Notes: generated by a model not told the origin, from the letters alone. A stretch of 64,000 nt of DNA from Haemaphysalis longicornis (GCA_013339765.2 CM023454.1:143904593-143968592); one strand, 5' to 3'; positions 1-10,782 are shown, counted from the stretch's first letter. Made by a program: numbers and translations.

Positions 1-1037
1 AAAATCAGTATCAAGAGAAATATTGGCAACAACCAAGCGATCAAACAAGCGCAAGAACCTAACTCCGTCGGAAGAAGTTACCCTGAATTGCCTATCAGCC
101 AGAACCGACATAGTCATAAAGCCAGCCGACAAAGGTGGTAGCGTAGTTGTTTTACCTATGGGAAAATACAAGATAAAGCTTATAGGCAGCTCAATAACCC
201 TTGCCACTACAAGCCCTTAGATAACGATCCGAGCCAGGAATACAGCCTAAAAATCCTTCAGAGCCTCACAGATCTGCGATCTAGAGAATTAATAACGACC
301 ACTGACCTAAATTTCATGAAACCGAATAATGAGCATGCAGGCCGTTTTTACCTCCTCCCAAAAGTCTACAAGGTCCCCGTAGAATTATTGTTCACTGCCG
401 ACATTCCTGGCAGACTCATAGTTCCGAATAACAATACCCTAACCGAATCACTATCTTTGTTTCTGAATAATCACCTATCCGACATTCCGGCTCTTCTTCC
501 TTCATTCGTTCAGGACACCCCCCACTTCCTCCGCATAATTGAAGAGATAACTAAGGGTGGGCGCCTACCCAGTGGAACCCTCTTTGTTACTCTTGACGTT
601 GCCGCATTGTATACAAACACCATTTCGTCGACGCAATTTAAGTTATTTCAAAATCTCTATCAGAGAACCCGCACCAACATGCACCAGAAGTGTACATAAC
701 TTTGTTAAAACTAGTTTTAACTGTCAACTATTTAGAATTCGAATATTCTAACATTTCGCAAGTTTTTGGAACCAGCATTTGTACTCCATTCGCGCCGACC
801 TATGCCAACATTTTCATGGGCAACTTGAAGCCACTCGATTAAGCTTTGTTCCGTATAAACCTCAGGTTTACCTCCGCTACATAGACATCTTCATGATTTG
901 GGAACACGGTCGCGCGACTCTAGAAACGTTTATATCTCATCTCAATTCTTCGCATCCGACTATTAAATTCTCTTGCCAGTATTCTGAAAAAGAAGTGAAC
1001 TTCCTAGATACTACCGTCATTTTAGGCAACGGTAAAC
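1..1037 (+). pseudogene. Penelope-like element copy 1, reverse transcriptase part
   Basis: Broken reverse transcriptase of a Penelope-like retroelement. An early block (IVIKPADKGGSVVV, near 110-155), GRFYLLPKVYK (near 340-370) and LFVTLDVAALYTN (near 580-620) match the order seen in PLE copies 2 and 3 of this window. The frame is interrupted between the first ORF and 316, and again around 690-790. The catalytic box near 875-900 reads RYIDIFMI where copies 2 and 3 have YIDD, so one catalytic aspartate is lost by an in-frame deletion. The copy enters from the left edge of the window, so its 5' end is not visible. The family assignment is firm; activity is excluded. Confidence 0.88.
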
Positions 1038-1550
1038 TTAAAGGAGCCATGAAGACAAAATACAAGTTGGGTTTATTAGAAAGACTGCTTAGTCCCGATA
1101 ACAATGATGCCAATATCATCGCAATCTTCGAACAAATAATGGAGATAATAAAGAAAACGTGTGAAGCAGTGGAGACCCCCTAGCCAATTTCCCGCAACTT
1201 TTCTATGACGTCACGGAACCTTGTTTGTGCGATTGGCGGCCGCCTAACTGACCTGTCACGATGACACATGACTGGACATCTGTAATGGGGCCTCTAGTTC
1301 CATTTGACAGCATCACTTGAATGCTAACTTGCAGTTAACGCACTGAAAATTATGTTTTATTGTTGGCCCGTATGACGTCATTCTTACTCATAACACGTCA
1401 CTGTGGCGGAAAATTTGAAATTTTTTAAATACTTCTGGCTTTTTTTTTCGTTAAAACATCTTTTGTGGCTGTAATGGAGCTGAGTGAGATACTGAATCCT
1501 AGTTCTTTCAAATTACACGAAGTTGTATTTTCTCTTCATGGCTCCTTTAA
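1038..1550. mobile_element. TTAA-flanked DNA transposon (MITE) inside PLE copy 1
   Basis: A 513-bp segment bounded by TTAA on both sides. Its ends are inverted repeats starting TTAAAGGAGCCATGAAGA; about 30 bp match with two mismatches (1038-1067 against 1521-1550). Removing the segment with one TTAA copy brings the interrupted PLE frame back in phase, so this is a clean insertion into coding sequence. TTAA target duplication is the hallmark of piggyBac-type transposases. No transposase is present, so it is a non-autonomous copy. The superfamily is inferred from the TSD only. Confidence 0.85.
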
Positions 1551-2260
1551 AGCCCCACTTTTTAGAAAACCAACTGACAGGCAGCAGTACCTAGACTATA
1601 AAAGCCATCACCCGAGACACTGCAAGCAAGGGATCTTTGTAGGACAAGCCACCAGGCTTAGAAGAGTATGCAGTGATGACAGTGACTACGTAGAGCACCT
1701 AGATGAACTGAAGGCCACCCTTATTAACAGGAACTACCCCAAAAGCTCGATCGATCAGGCGTGCCAACGTGCGTCTAATCTCAAAAGGGATGACGTGCTC
1801 AACGAACAGCGACAAAACGAAAGGGCCAGGCCGCCTGCCCAAATAACTAATTTTTCAGACGCCCTCCCAAACGTAAACAATATACTGCGCGAGTACTACC
1901 CCATTTTAGCCAGTAACGACCGACTTAGAAAGACTTTCCCGGAACCACCAAGGGTTACCTAACGGAGAAACAGGAATTTAAAAGATATTTTAGTCCAGTC
2001 ATAGCAACCAGTCATAGCAAAGCAACCAGTTATAGCCAGCTGCTCCCGCCCCAGATGCAAGACATGCGGGCCCCTGCAGGCCGACTGCACTGTAAAAAGC
2101 AGACCCAGTAATTATGTCCACAAGATTATTTCAAGTTTTACGTGCACTTCATCCAACAGTGTATCTGTTGGAATGCTCAATGTGCCACAAACAGTATATA
2201 GGCGAAACGAGTCAACCTATTAGCCTACGTCTTAATGGTCAATGGGCAGATACTCTTAGC
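1551..2260 (+). pseudogene. Penelope-like element copy 1, C-terminal part with GIY-YIG endonuclease
   Basis: Continuation of PLE copy 1 after the nested TTAA element. The frame at 1551-1962 begins APLFRKPTDRQQYLDY and runs through the thumb region to a stop. A cysteine motif near 2040-2075 (CSRPRCKTC) precedes a GIY-YIG endonuclease start at 2155-2250, with YLLECSMCHKQYIGETSQP. Homology ends near 2245-2260, so the endonuclease is cut after its first third. The same order (RT, Cys motif, GIY-YIG) is intact in copy 3. This is an endonuclease-bearing Penelope lineage, now dead. Confidence 0.85.
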
Positions 2261-2299
2261 AAATCCTCCATAGCTGTAGCGCAGTGTTGCGGAGTTACC

Positions 2300-2440
2300 A
2301 GTACGGGAATGAATCCGGAAGCATTCCACATTTTCGCGACCCCGGAATGGAATGGGAATGGAATGGCAACAACACCTGAAGGAATGGAATGGGAATGGAA
2401 TTAAGCGCCTTCTACCCGGAATGGAATGGGAATAGAATTA
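2300..2440. repeat. GGAAT-type simple repeat
   Basis: Irregular repetition of GGAATGGAATGGGAAT units immediately after the truncated GIY-YIG domain. Composition differs sharply from both neighbours. Confidence 0.7.
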
Positions 2441-3326
2441 CATGTATTTTTCCCAAAATTAAGCGCACGTTTCCTTCTACGCGCTGTTTTTTGTCAAAAC
2501 ATGCAAAAATACGCAAAAGATCCCACCAGCCCAAGTTCAAACATTAGTAATCCGGAGCCTTAAATTTAACAATAACTCAGTACTGTTAAAATCGATTGGC
2601 TGATTACAAGCATGGTATATTTATTAGCAGCGATTCTACTACAATTATGTCCTTAAATACAGCGCTGCTACGAAGTTCGTCGCTGATTTTCCGCCTAATA
2701 AACGCGGCTCTAAGCCGTTGGTATCCGTCGTGGGGAACTACCGCGGTGGCATCCCCCCATCCCCCTATCTCTCCCACCAACTTCGCCTTGTGATTTTTTA
2801 CCTTGGCGGCGCCTTACCCCGGCTGCGAGCTGTCTCCCCGCGCTTCACTTTTGTTTTTTACGTCCGGAACCGTCGGTGATCGCATCCCACCTCGCCGTGG
2901 CGCGGTGCTTGTGTCCACTGCGAAATTTCGCATATCAGCTTACGCCCCATCTCCCTTCGCGCTCCCCCCTCCTCCCCCAGGACGTTTTGTGATACCGGCC
3001 CTCCTGTCTAGACACTCCGACGCCTTTGCCCGAAGCAGCGTCTACGAAGGCCTAAAATATTGGTTCGACAATCCACCCGAAACAGGAGAGCTTATGTGAT
3101 AGGAACTGCGGTCACGCCTGCACCTGCAAGCTGCACGCTGCAAGCTTTGTTCCTAAACGGTTCCGACCTAACGGAAAGCGAACGCTAGCCGCTTTCCCTT
3201 GCCTTCCCGACTCGCAAGGGCAGTTTCCGTTGTAAATGTGACGTCAGCTGACGTGGAACGCGTGTTTTCCACGGCATCTTTTTTAGTGACAGACAGCGAA
3301 GCGAGAACGGCTCTCAAACACCTCTT
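2441..3326. other. No gene recognised; GC-rich stretch
   Basis: About 0.9 kb between PLE copy 1 and the next DNA element. The part from about 2700 to 3300 is rich in G, C and CpG. Short open frames exist on the plus strand but none resembles a known domain. Confidence 0.4.
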
Positions 3327-4983
3327 TTAAAGGGACACTGAAGTGATATGTAAACATTGCGGGATTACTAGCGCAAATTGTAGTCCGGAGTCCCCAGGCC
3401 ATGTTTCGACCACTCTGGGCGCGTTTACGCGATTTTAATTTAGCAGAAAAATTAATTAGAAAATGCTGTCCTCCTCTCTTTACGCTCGCCCATTTTCTGT
3501 GGCGTTTTCTGTGTGACGTCGGGAGGAGCCGAGCTCGCAATTGGCTGCGCTACTGCACGGCTCCCCAGCCTTCAGACAGAGTCAGTCGGCACAGCGTTTC
3601 GTCCGCCGGCCGCCGACGGGTCGTCGCAATTCGTTCGCTGAGTTCAAACGACGCCAGGACACGTTTGTGAATGGAAGAATGTGCCTTTCTTTACTTGGTT
3701 AGTTTGTACGCTGTATCTTGCTCCAAGTCAAGGTCGGTTAACGCAAGCGCTGCACAAGCGTATATGCGACGCTTCGCTGACTGGTACGCCAGTAGGAAAA
3801 TATAAGGCCTCTTGAAGGCGGGTGATGAGTCAGCGAAGTCAATATAGGTACTAAGGAAATAAAATCAACTGATATGTTTACCGTACAGCGTAAAAGTAGG
3901 GTGCGGGAAGCAATTTTTTGCGCTGGGCTAACAAGCACAGCGGCCAGCAGCACGACTACGCATCTGCGAACGCTTTTCCGTCTGAGAAATGCAATTGCTA
4001 GACGTGAGATATTGTGGAAACTTGGGAGATGCTTACTTCACGAGCGCAAAACAACAAATAGTCACATAAGCTGTTTGGAATGCTAAAACTAAATAAAAGT
4101 GTAAACTGGTTATACATTATATACCTTATATTTCCAAGGTCGGCCGCGCTCGCTTGTGGCCGAGTGGTTTGGACCGCTAGATATGTCAGCGCAATTGTTT
4201 TTGCAAGTCACAAGTTCGAATCCCCGCGGGTACGTGCTTTTTTCTTTTTTTTATAAGTAAACTTTTTTGTTTTCCGCCGATGTTTTCTATACTGAGTTCA
4301 CCTTTTTTTGGGCCGCAACGGTCATTGCTTCACGAACTAATTCACAGAACGCGCGCAGGCTGTTACTGGCGCGCTAGCGAGTTCTCCTTGGCGTGCTGTT
4401 GCCATAAGCACCCACTGCTTGCGGGCAGTGGGCATAGACCAGAATCAACAGACCCTTGGCTTGGTGCGAACACGCTTTTTACGATACAGGCATGAGTGAG
4501 GCAAAGTCCAAATATAGGGGAAAAGTGCATGGTATTTGAGCGTCTGCGGGGTCGCGGAGGGCGTTCATGCACTGCGTAGGCCTCGGCTAGTGAATGCTAC
4601 GATTCCAAGCCGTCCTGGGAGGCTTATCTTATACATTTTACAGCCGACAACACGGCAGAAGCGCGGTACGATGATTACTGAGATATTGAGAATGCCCATC
4701 CAACAGCGTTATCCGGGTAATGTTTTACAGAACCGAAACCGAAACTTGTTTGATTGCTAACCTTGGGTATCGTCCAATCACGGTGCCCCCTCCTTCCAAC
4801 GTCACAGCCTTAGTTGGTGGGGCCGCCGCAAACCGCGCGTGGTAGTTTTTCTTCTTTCGCGCTTTGTAAAATAATTACCGATTTGTGAACCGGATAAACG
4901 ATGAAAAGTGTGCTAATTTGAGCCGGTCTACGTAGTGCAAGCAAAAGCGGGAGCTTGACAAATTCACTTCAGTGTCCCTTTAA
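3327..4983. mobile_element. TTAA-flanked DNA element with AGGGACACTGAAGTGA termini
   Basis: TTAA at 3327-3330 and 4980-4983 is followed inward by a perfect 16-bp inverted repeat, AGGGACACTGAAGTGA on the left and its reverse complement on the right. Length is about 1.66 kb. No transposase frame is visible. A tRNA-like segment with a T-rich tail lies in the interior (about 4150-4245). TTAA ends suggest piggyBac-type mobilisation, by inference only. The TIR sequence differs from the element at 1038-1550, so this is a separate family. Confidence 0.75.
4150..4245 (+). other. tRNA-like segment with pol III boxes
   Basis: TGGCCGAGTGGT resembles an A box of class II (Leu/Ser) tRNAs and GTTCGAATCCC is a canonical B box, about 45 bp apart. 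The segment ends in a T-rich run that could terminate pol III. I could not fold a clean acceptor stem or assign an anticodon, so it is probably a tRNA pseudogene or SINE head carried inside the surrounding TTAA element. Confidence 0.5.
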
Positions 4984-5199
4984 GCAGCTCGTTTGTGAAG
5001 CGCAACACACACGCAGAAGGCAACTGTATTAGTTCACTTTTTTTTTGTTTTTAGAACTGGTCGTTGAAGCAGCCGTTATTTACACTTCGTGTTTTCAGAA
5101 CTGAACGACGAAGCGGCCATTTGGCTCACACCATTTCGTTGCGTAATTTTGATGAATGAAACCAAAATAAACTTTTTTCGACCTTTCACGGCAGCTTGA

Positions 5200-5412
5200 G
5201 ACCTTCATTCACGAGAAGACCTAATAGCGCTGCTGAGCACGAGGTCGCCGGTTCGATTCCCGGCCGCGGCATCCGCTTTCCTGATGGAGGCGAAAAGCAA
5301 AAACGCCCGTGTGTTACGAGATTTCGGCCTAAGGTGGTCAAAATTAATTTGGAGCCCTCCACTACGGCGCGCCTCATTGCCTGCGTTGTGTCGGCGCGTT
5401 AAACCCTACAAT
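5200..5412 (+). mobile_element. Ruka-like tRNA-derived SINE, copy 1
   Basis: Contains the B-box core GGTTCGATTCCCGGCCGC, followed by a body with GATGGAGGCGAAAAGCAAAA, GGTGGTCAAAATTAAT and CACTACGGCGCGCCTCAT, ending near TTAAACCC. Two further copies in this window (11736-11911 minus, 54262-54492 plus) share the same body. The 5' head is degenerate compared with the 54-kb copy. The resemblance to the Ruka SINE of Rhipicephalus is from memory. Confidence 0.8.
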
Positions 5413-6660
5413 ATGTCAACGAATACAGCGACGCACTTTTTTCTGGCGTAGGGATTTCCACAACACTAGACTGACCGGCTGCCGACCGTGTCCTTCTATT
5501 ATTACGGTTATCATTTTTTTTACAACTTTTCTTTCGGTTGATCGCCCAGACGAGAGGACACTTGGGGGAACCTTCATTACTCCTCTACTGCATGCAACTC
5601 TCAAATTAGTTATACAGGCCTCAGTTATACAATTAGTTACGCAGGCCTTGGACTCACTTTTGCTCAGTCCAAGGCCGCAACGCATTCTCCAAGTCCTTGT
5701 TCTGTTAGCTAGAGCCAAAGGTTGCGTGGTGCTAAAGTGTGAACAATCTCCCAGTTTGTAAAAGAAAAAAAAACAAGACGCAGATTAGTATACGAACCAA
5801 TGCACTATCCCAGTATGCACTAACGAGAGAAAAAAGAATTCTCCCTGCGCAATGGTTCTCATCGAGGCACCCATACAAAGTTCGCGCATACTCTAAGCAC
5901 AGCCTGAACTTTCGCTCGTGCGCAGTAAATGATACCTGACGCACGTAACTAAGCTTTTCTGCAAGGGCGATATTGCATACCTGCGCACACGCAAATACAG
6001 GAAGTTCTGAACCTATCTGTGCTTTCAGGCGCGCTTGACATGCGTGAGTGCTGACGACCTGTGCGGCCCGTGATCTGTATTTGGTGCAAAGACAGGACGA
6101 GGTGCTCGAGCGATAATTCTTCCAACTGATTCTACCAGATCCGGAGGTTCTGTTCCTCGTTAACAAAATTATAGTTCTAACTCTGCTCACGACCACTCCA
6201 TACGCGTGTTACCTGCTTAAGGAATATACTGTCTTCTTCAACCATACTTTTGTCAGCACAAAAATAGAACATGTCGTCAGGTTAGCATTAATATATACAC
6301 ACTTAAACAATAATAAAGAATCACAACTCGTAAAGACGTGAAGTTATTTCCCCCCCTTCTCTATCTTTTCTTTTGACGTGAGGCTTGTAGATAGTTTCTG
6401 ATAAGGACCACACTCTCACCGCCTGGTCTGCTCCCAGCTGTTCTGAGAACTTTTCCGTATGCCCCGCGGCGGGTCAACAAACACCCTCTCATCCTTTCTC
6501 TCCAAAAATTCCCAGAATATCCACCACCTACTTCCAGGCTTAAACTAAACAACCTTCTTTGCCCCAAAATCTCCCCCGACACACTCCCAAACCAATCCGC
6601 TTTCTTAATTTGACTTGCTTCTTTCCTTCTATCCCTCCCACCTGGGAACCTACCCCTATA
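5413..6660. other. No gene recognised
   Basis: About 1.25 kb without a supportable gene. Two overlapping minus-strand frames (5416-5718, 5732-6196) show no recognisable motif. Confidence 0.4.
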
Positions 6661-6667
6661 TAAAGTG

Positions 6668-6726
6668 TGCCAGCCAGGCGAGAGATTGCCCTGACGAAAG
6701 CAAGGCTCTTTGCTGAAACGTTGGCA
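6668..6726 (+). ncRNA. Hammerhead-ribozyme-like relic at a Penelope terminus
   Basis: CTGACGA (6691-6697) fits the CUGANGA core. It is followed by a 5-bp stem (AGCAA/TTGCT, loop GGCTCT) and then GAAAC (6715-6719). A flanking helix pairs 6668-6674 with 6720-6726 (one G-U pair). Hammerhead ribozymes in the terminal repeats of Penelope-like elements are established. There is an extra A before stem II, and the cleavage-site side does not fit well, so it is probably a decayed or chance version. No PLE coding sequence is adjacent. Confidence 0.35.
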
Positions 6727-6798
6727 ACAATCGTGATTTTACCTTGTTCAAAGTTTTTTTTTTTCTGGGTTCTCTAGCATCTTCGAAGTTCAGCTGCT

Positions 6799-6823
6799 CC
6801 CTATATATATATATATATAATAT

Positions 6824-6854
<31 letters not shown>

Positions 6855-6878
6855 TATATATATAATATATATATATAT

Positions 6879-6924
<46 letters not shown>

Positions 6925-6930
6925 TACATA
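6799..6930. repeat. (AT)n microsatellite
   Basis: About 130 bp of alternating AT with occasional AA/TT phase breaks, directly in front of the 461-bp tandem array. Confidence 0.95.
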
Positions 6931-8211
6931 TATATCAAGGTTGCAGTCGTCATTGCCAGTGCTATTCGGCTTTTTTCGAAATATTTAATAGGGCCGAATG
7001 ACGTGTGCTTGTCACGTTTCTTTGATTCATTGATAAAATAAGCGAAAATATAAATCGAGAAAAAATCCGCCGTTTTTCCGGGAGCGGGATTCGATCCCAC
7101 ATCTCCGCATAACCGGTGCGGTGCGTTCGCCATTACGCTATCCCCCACAGCGGCTTCTCTCTCGACCTTTAAAGCGGGTGTTTATATTTACAAGAGCTCT
7201 GAGGCCGGTCAACTAGCGCCGCCCCTCGACTACCGCGGGAGACGTAGAACGTCTTCTTTCCCAGCGGCCGCCACGTAGAACGTGGTCGGAGGTCGGGGTT
7301 AGCAATTGGCATATCCGAACTGCTGGAGCCAGTGCCTCGTAATGCATGTAGCAGAACAGAGAGATACGGGACGAGGGACTCGGTAAAGATACATATCAAG
7401 GTTGCAGTCATCATTGCCAGTGCTATTCGGCTTTTTTTCGAAATATTTAATAGGGCCGAATGACGTGTGCTTGTCACGTTTCTTGTGATTCATTGATAAA
7501 ATAAGCGAAAATATAAATCGAGAAAAAAATCCGCCGTTTTTCCGGGAGCGGGATTCGATCCCACATCTCCGCATAACCGGTGCGGTGCGTTCGCCATTAC
7601 GCTATCCCCACAGCGGCTGCTCTCTCGACTTTAAAGCGGGGGTTATATTTACAAGAGCTCTGAGGCCGGTCAACTAGCGCCGCCCCTCGACTACCGCGGG
7701 AGACGTAGAACGTTTTGTTTCCCAGCGGCCGCCACGGAGAACGTGGTCGGAGGTCGGGGGTTAGCAATTGGCATATCCGAACTGCTGGAGCCAGTGCCTC
7801 GTAATGCATGTAGCAGAACAGAGAGATACGGGACGAGGGACTCGGTAAAGATACATATCAAGGTTGCAGTCGTCATTGCCAGTGCTATTCGGCTTTTTTC
7901 GAAATATTTAATAGGGCCGAATGACGTGTGCTTGTCACGTTTCTTTGATTCATTGATAAAATAAGCGAAAATATAAATCGAGAAAAAATCCGCCGTTTTT
8001 CCGGGAGCGGGACTCGAACCCACATCTCCGCATAACCGGTGCGGTGCGTTTCGCCATTACGCTATCCCACAGCGCTTCTCTCTCGACTTTAAAGCGGGGG
8101 TTTATATTTTCAAGAGCTCTGAGGCCCCGGTCAACTAGCGCTGCCCCTCGACTACCCCGGGAGACGTAGAACGTCTTCTTTCCCAGCGGCCGCCACGTAG
8201 AACGTGGTCAG
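6931..8211. repeat. Tandem array of ~461-bp tRNA-containing units (direct part)
   Basis: The landmark TTGCAGTC recurs at 6941, 7402 and 7864, giving periods of 461 and 462 bp. Units are nearly identical across their length; the third is cut near 8211. Each unit carries, on the minus strand, a tRNA-like module: GATAGCGTAATGGC as A-box-like and GGATCGAATCCCG (or GGTTCGAGTCCCG in unit 3) as B box, near 7080-7145, 7548-7612 and 8005-8070. A CCGCCACG(T/G)AGAACGTGG short inverted motif also recurs. High similarity between units points to recent duplication of a SINE-containing segment. Confidence 0.88.
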
Positions 8212-8835
8212 ATTTATATTTTCGCTTATTTTATCAATGAATCAAAGAAACGTGACAAGCACACGTCATTCGGCCCTATTAAATATTTCGCAAAAAGCCG
8301 AATAGCACTGGCAATGACGACTGCAACCTTGATATGTATCTTTACCGAGTCCCTCGTCCCGTATCTCTCTGTTCTGCTACATGCATTACGAGCACTGGCT
8401 CCAGCAGTTCGATATGCCAATTGCTAACCCCGACCTCCGACCACGTTCTACGTGGCGGCCGCTGGGAAAGAAGACGTTCTACGTCTCCCGCGGTAGTCGA
8501 GGGGCGGCACTAGTTGACCGGCCTCAGAGCTCTTGTAAATATAAACCGCCGCTTTAAAGTCGAGAGAGAAGCCGCTGTGGGGATAGCGTAATGGCGAACG
8601 CACCGCACCGGTTATGCGGGGATGTGGGTTCGAGTCCCGCTCCCGGAAAAACGGCGGATTTTTTCTCGATTTATATTTTCGCTTATTTTATCAATGAATC
8701 AAGAACGTGACAAGCACACGTCATTCGGCCCTATTAAATATTTCAAAAAAAGCCGAATAGCACTGGCAATGACGACTGCAACCTTGATATGTATCTTTAC
8801 CGAGTCCCTCGTCCCGTATCTCTCTGTTCTGCTAT
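8212..8835. repeat. Inverted copy of the 461-bp unit array
   Basis: From 8212 the sequence is the reverse complement of the preceding units: a partial unit, one nearly full unit (landmark spacing about 455 bp, 8321 to 8776), then another partial running into an AT repeat at about 8836-8870. The plus strand here carries the tRNA-like module in sense orientation (about 8578-8646, GGTTCGAGTCCCG). With the direct array it forms a large near-palindrome centred near 8211. Confidence 0.85.
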
Positions 8836-8867
8836 ATACATATATATATATATATATATACATATCA

Positions 8868-9145
8868 TACAGAAATAAGGGTTGGCAGTCAAGAAAACCT
8901 CGGAAAACAAAAGGGGAGGATGTGGTAGGTAATTGCAACAGATAAAGAGTTTGGAAAGAAAGTAAAGAAAAAATGCCCGCCAGGTGGGATCCGAACCCAC
9001 GACCTCCAGGATACCGGTCTGGAATTCTAAGTGGCGCTGGAGCTGGCGCCGGTCTGGTATTACGAGTAGCGCTGGCAACCGCCCCCAAGCGCAAGAAACA
9101 AAAATACCTAACATAAATACCCAGAAAGTGGAATGGAAAAAATTA
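8868..9145 (-). mobile_element. tRNA-derived SINE family B, copy 1, with inverted flank
   Basis: The minus strand at about 8868-9035 holds the SINE body (AAGAAAACCTCGG, GGATGTGGTAGGT and a T/C-rich tract in reverse) and the tRNA-like head with GGTTCGGATCCCACC. From about 9055 to 9145 the plus strand carries the segment that normally precedes the head (GCTGGCAACCGCCCCCAAGC to GAAAGTGGA). The two halves of the composite therefore lie inverted here. Confidence 0.7.
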
Positions 9146-9189
9146 CACCATCTTCCCGAGGGGAACCCTGATGAGGATGCGAAGCATCG

Positions 9190-9465
9190 TGGAGGTTCCG
9201 TGTGGTTCCATTGTGTTGCCGTTATGTTGAGTGATCTGGTTTTTACTAGCGCCACAGGGAATTTCGCGTCCGGGTCCACACCTGTGGCAAAGGCACGCAA
9301 GTGCTGTTGTGTTACGGTGAGTAGGCGGTTGTTCTCGAGGCGCCGAAACTCGTCCATCATGTTCTTGTCGATGTTGTTTCTGTGGTAGAATCGGTAGTCT
9401 CCGTCAGCTTTGGTGAGGTAATGGTTGTTGATATTGGTGCACCGGCTGAGAGCAATGTACACGCC
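9190..9465 (-). pseudogene. Helitron/Helentron-type PIF1 helicase C-terminal fragment
   Basis: The minus-strand frame starts with VYIALSRCTNINN, matching the motif VI region of PIF1/Helitron superfamily 1 helicases (VYVALSRC). It continues through a YHRNN...MMDEFRRLE segment to VALVKTRSLN. That last piece resembles the start of an endonuclease/exonuclease/phosphatase domain, which Helentrons fuse behind their helicase. Upstream helicase motifs are not recognisable, so only the end of the helicase remains. The helicase call is good; the endonuclease junction is an inference from memory of tick proteins of this type. Confidence 0.6.
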
Positions 9466-10040
9466 CTCCTCTACGCAGCTTTGTCTTCTCGCTCTTCTTC
9501 TTCGGCGGTTCCCCTACAGGAAGATGACGATGATGGTTGAACGCGAACCTATCTCGTGATGGATTCTTTGGTTGACCAATCCCTAGGGGCATCCTGCCAC
9601 AATCAGCATCAGAGGCGCTGCGGACGGGGCTGGTTGAGCTGCAAGGCGCGTGGCGCTTCCCGCCACAGCTTTCCCACGGGAAATTCAGCATCCCCCTCCA
9701 AAAGTTTTCAGTTCGTCGTTTCCGTTGACGTTCAGCTTCGCGTGCCTTCGTTGTATCAGTAGCTTCTTGACGTAGTTTGAATGAGTCAAGGACATAAGGC
9801 GCGTTCTTAGCACCAGTTCCTGTCCCGGATTTGTAGCGTAGTGGGAGAGCACCGGGTACCTACCGTTGCGGCCAGAGAGTCGTGGGATCGAAACTGGGCG
9901 CCGCTATTTCTTTTTTTATAGTGTAGTATCGCGGAGCTGTGGGTGTAAGGAGGAGAGTTGCGCATGCGCAGTGAGCGTGTGGACGGCGCCGCCATCAACG
10001 ACGCAGGACCAGGCGAGCATAAGAAATGCTTCGCATTTAA
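9466..10040. other. No gene recognised
   Basis: About 0.6 kb between the helicase fragment and the next SINE. It may include more decayed Helentron sequence, but I see no motif. Confidence 0.35.
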
Positions 10041-10047
10041 AATAGCC

Positions 10048-10275
10048 CCGCCAGTAGCGTAGTGGTTACCGCACCAGACCGGTATTCTTGATGTCGTGGG
10101 TTCGGATCCCACCTGGCGGCCATTTTTTCTCCACTTTCTTTCTTTTCAAATTCTTTATCTGTTTCAATTACCTACCACATCCTCCCTTTTGGTTTCCGAG
10201 GTTTTCTTGACTGCCAACCCTTATTGCTGTCTTATTTTCAACGAGCCCCTCATTTCCTATTCTGTTTCGCTACAT
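10048..10275 (+). mobile_element. tRNA-derived SINE family B, copy 2
   Basis: The head is a full tRNA-like cloverleaf: CCGCCAGTAGCGTAGTGGTT as acceptor and A-box region, GGGTTCGGATCCCACC as B box, and TGGCGG closing the acceptor stem. The body has a CCACTTTCTTTCTTT tract, ACCTACCACATCCTCC and GTTTTCTTGACTGCCAAC. It ends near CCCCTCATTTCCTATTCTG. It is the cleanest copy in the window. Confidence 0.82.
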
Positions 10276-10399
10276 GCATAGCGAGGGTCTCTGTTCTGGC
10301 AGTCAGGATGCCATAGGGAGCTTAAGAGGATTCCAACGCAGGTGGACCACTCTCGACATGTCGTAGACACTCGAATCACGGCGCAAGGGTTAAAAAGAA

Positions 10400-10730
10400 G
10401 GTCTCCTTCACCCCGAGTAGTCCGAGTGGCGCTGGCAACCAACCCCAAGCGCCGGTAACCAAAATACCTAACATAAATACCCAGAAAGTGGAGGGGAAAA
10501 ATAGCCCCACCGGTAGCGTAGTGGTTATCGCAACAGACCGGTATTCTGGAGGTCGTGGGTTCGGATCCCACCTGACGGGCATTTTTTTTCCACTTTCTTT
10601 CTTTCCAAATGATTTATCTGTTGCAATTACCTACGACATCCTCCGCTTTGGTTTCCTAGGTTTTCTTGACTGCCAACAATTATTTCTGCCTTATTTTCAA
10701 CGAGCCCCAAATTTCCTATTCTGATTCGCT

Positions 10731-10732
<2 letters not shown>
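10400..10732 (+). mobile_element. tRNA-derived SINE family B, copy 3, with upstream flank
   Basis: The same tRNA-like head begins near 10504 and the same body follows to about 10732, where it runs straight into a (TA)n tract. The upstream part (10420-10500, GGCGCTGGCAACC...CCAAGCGC...CCCAGAAAGTGGA) is shared with copies near 9.1, 42.3 and 47.8 kb, so the repeated unit is longer than the SINE proper. Confidence 0.8.

Positions 10733-10779
<47 letters not shown>
10733..10779. repeat. (TA)n microsatellite
   Basis: A pure TA run joining SINE B copy 3 to the 3' end of PLE copy 2. Confidence 0.95.

Positions 10780-10782
<3 letters not shown>

Noticed and set aside
6744..7001. Open frame of Ile/Tyr repeats
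   Set aside because: Produced by the AT microsatellite.
7075..8646. Functional tRNA genes in the 461-bp units
   Set aside because: A and B boxes are present, but I could not assign a proper cloverleaf and anticodon with confidence, and the modules are embedded in a repeated unit; treated as tRNA-derived.
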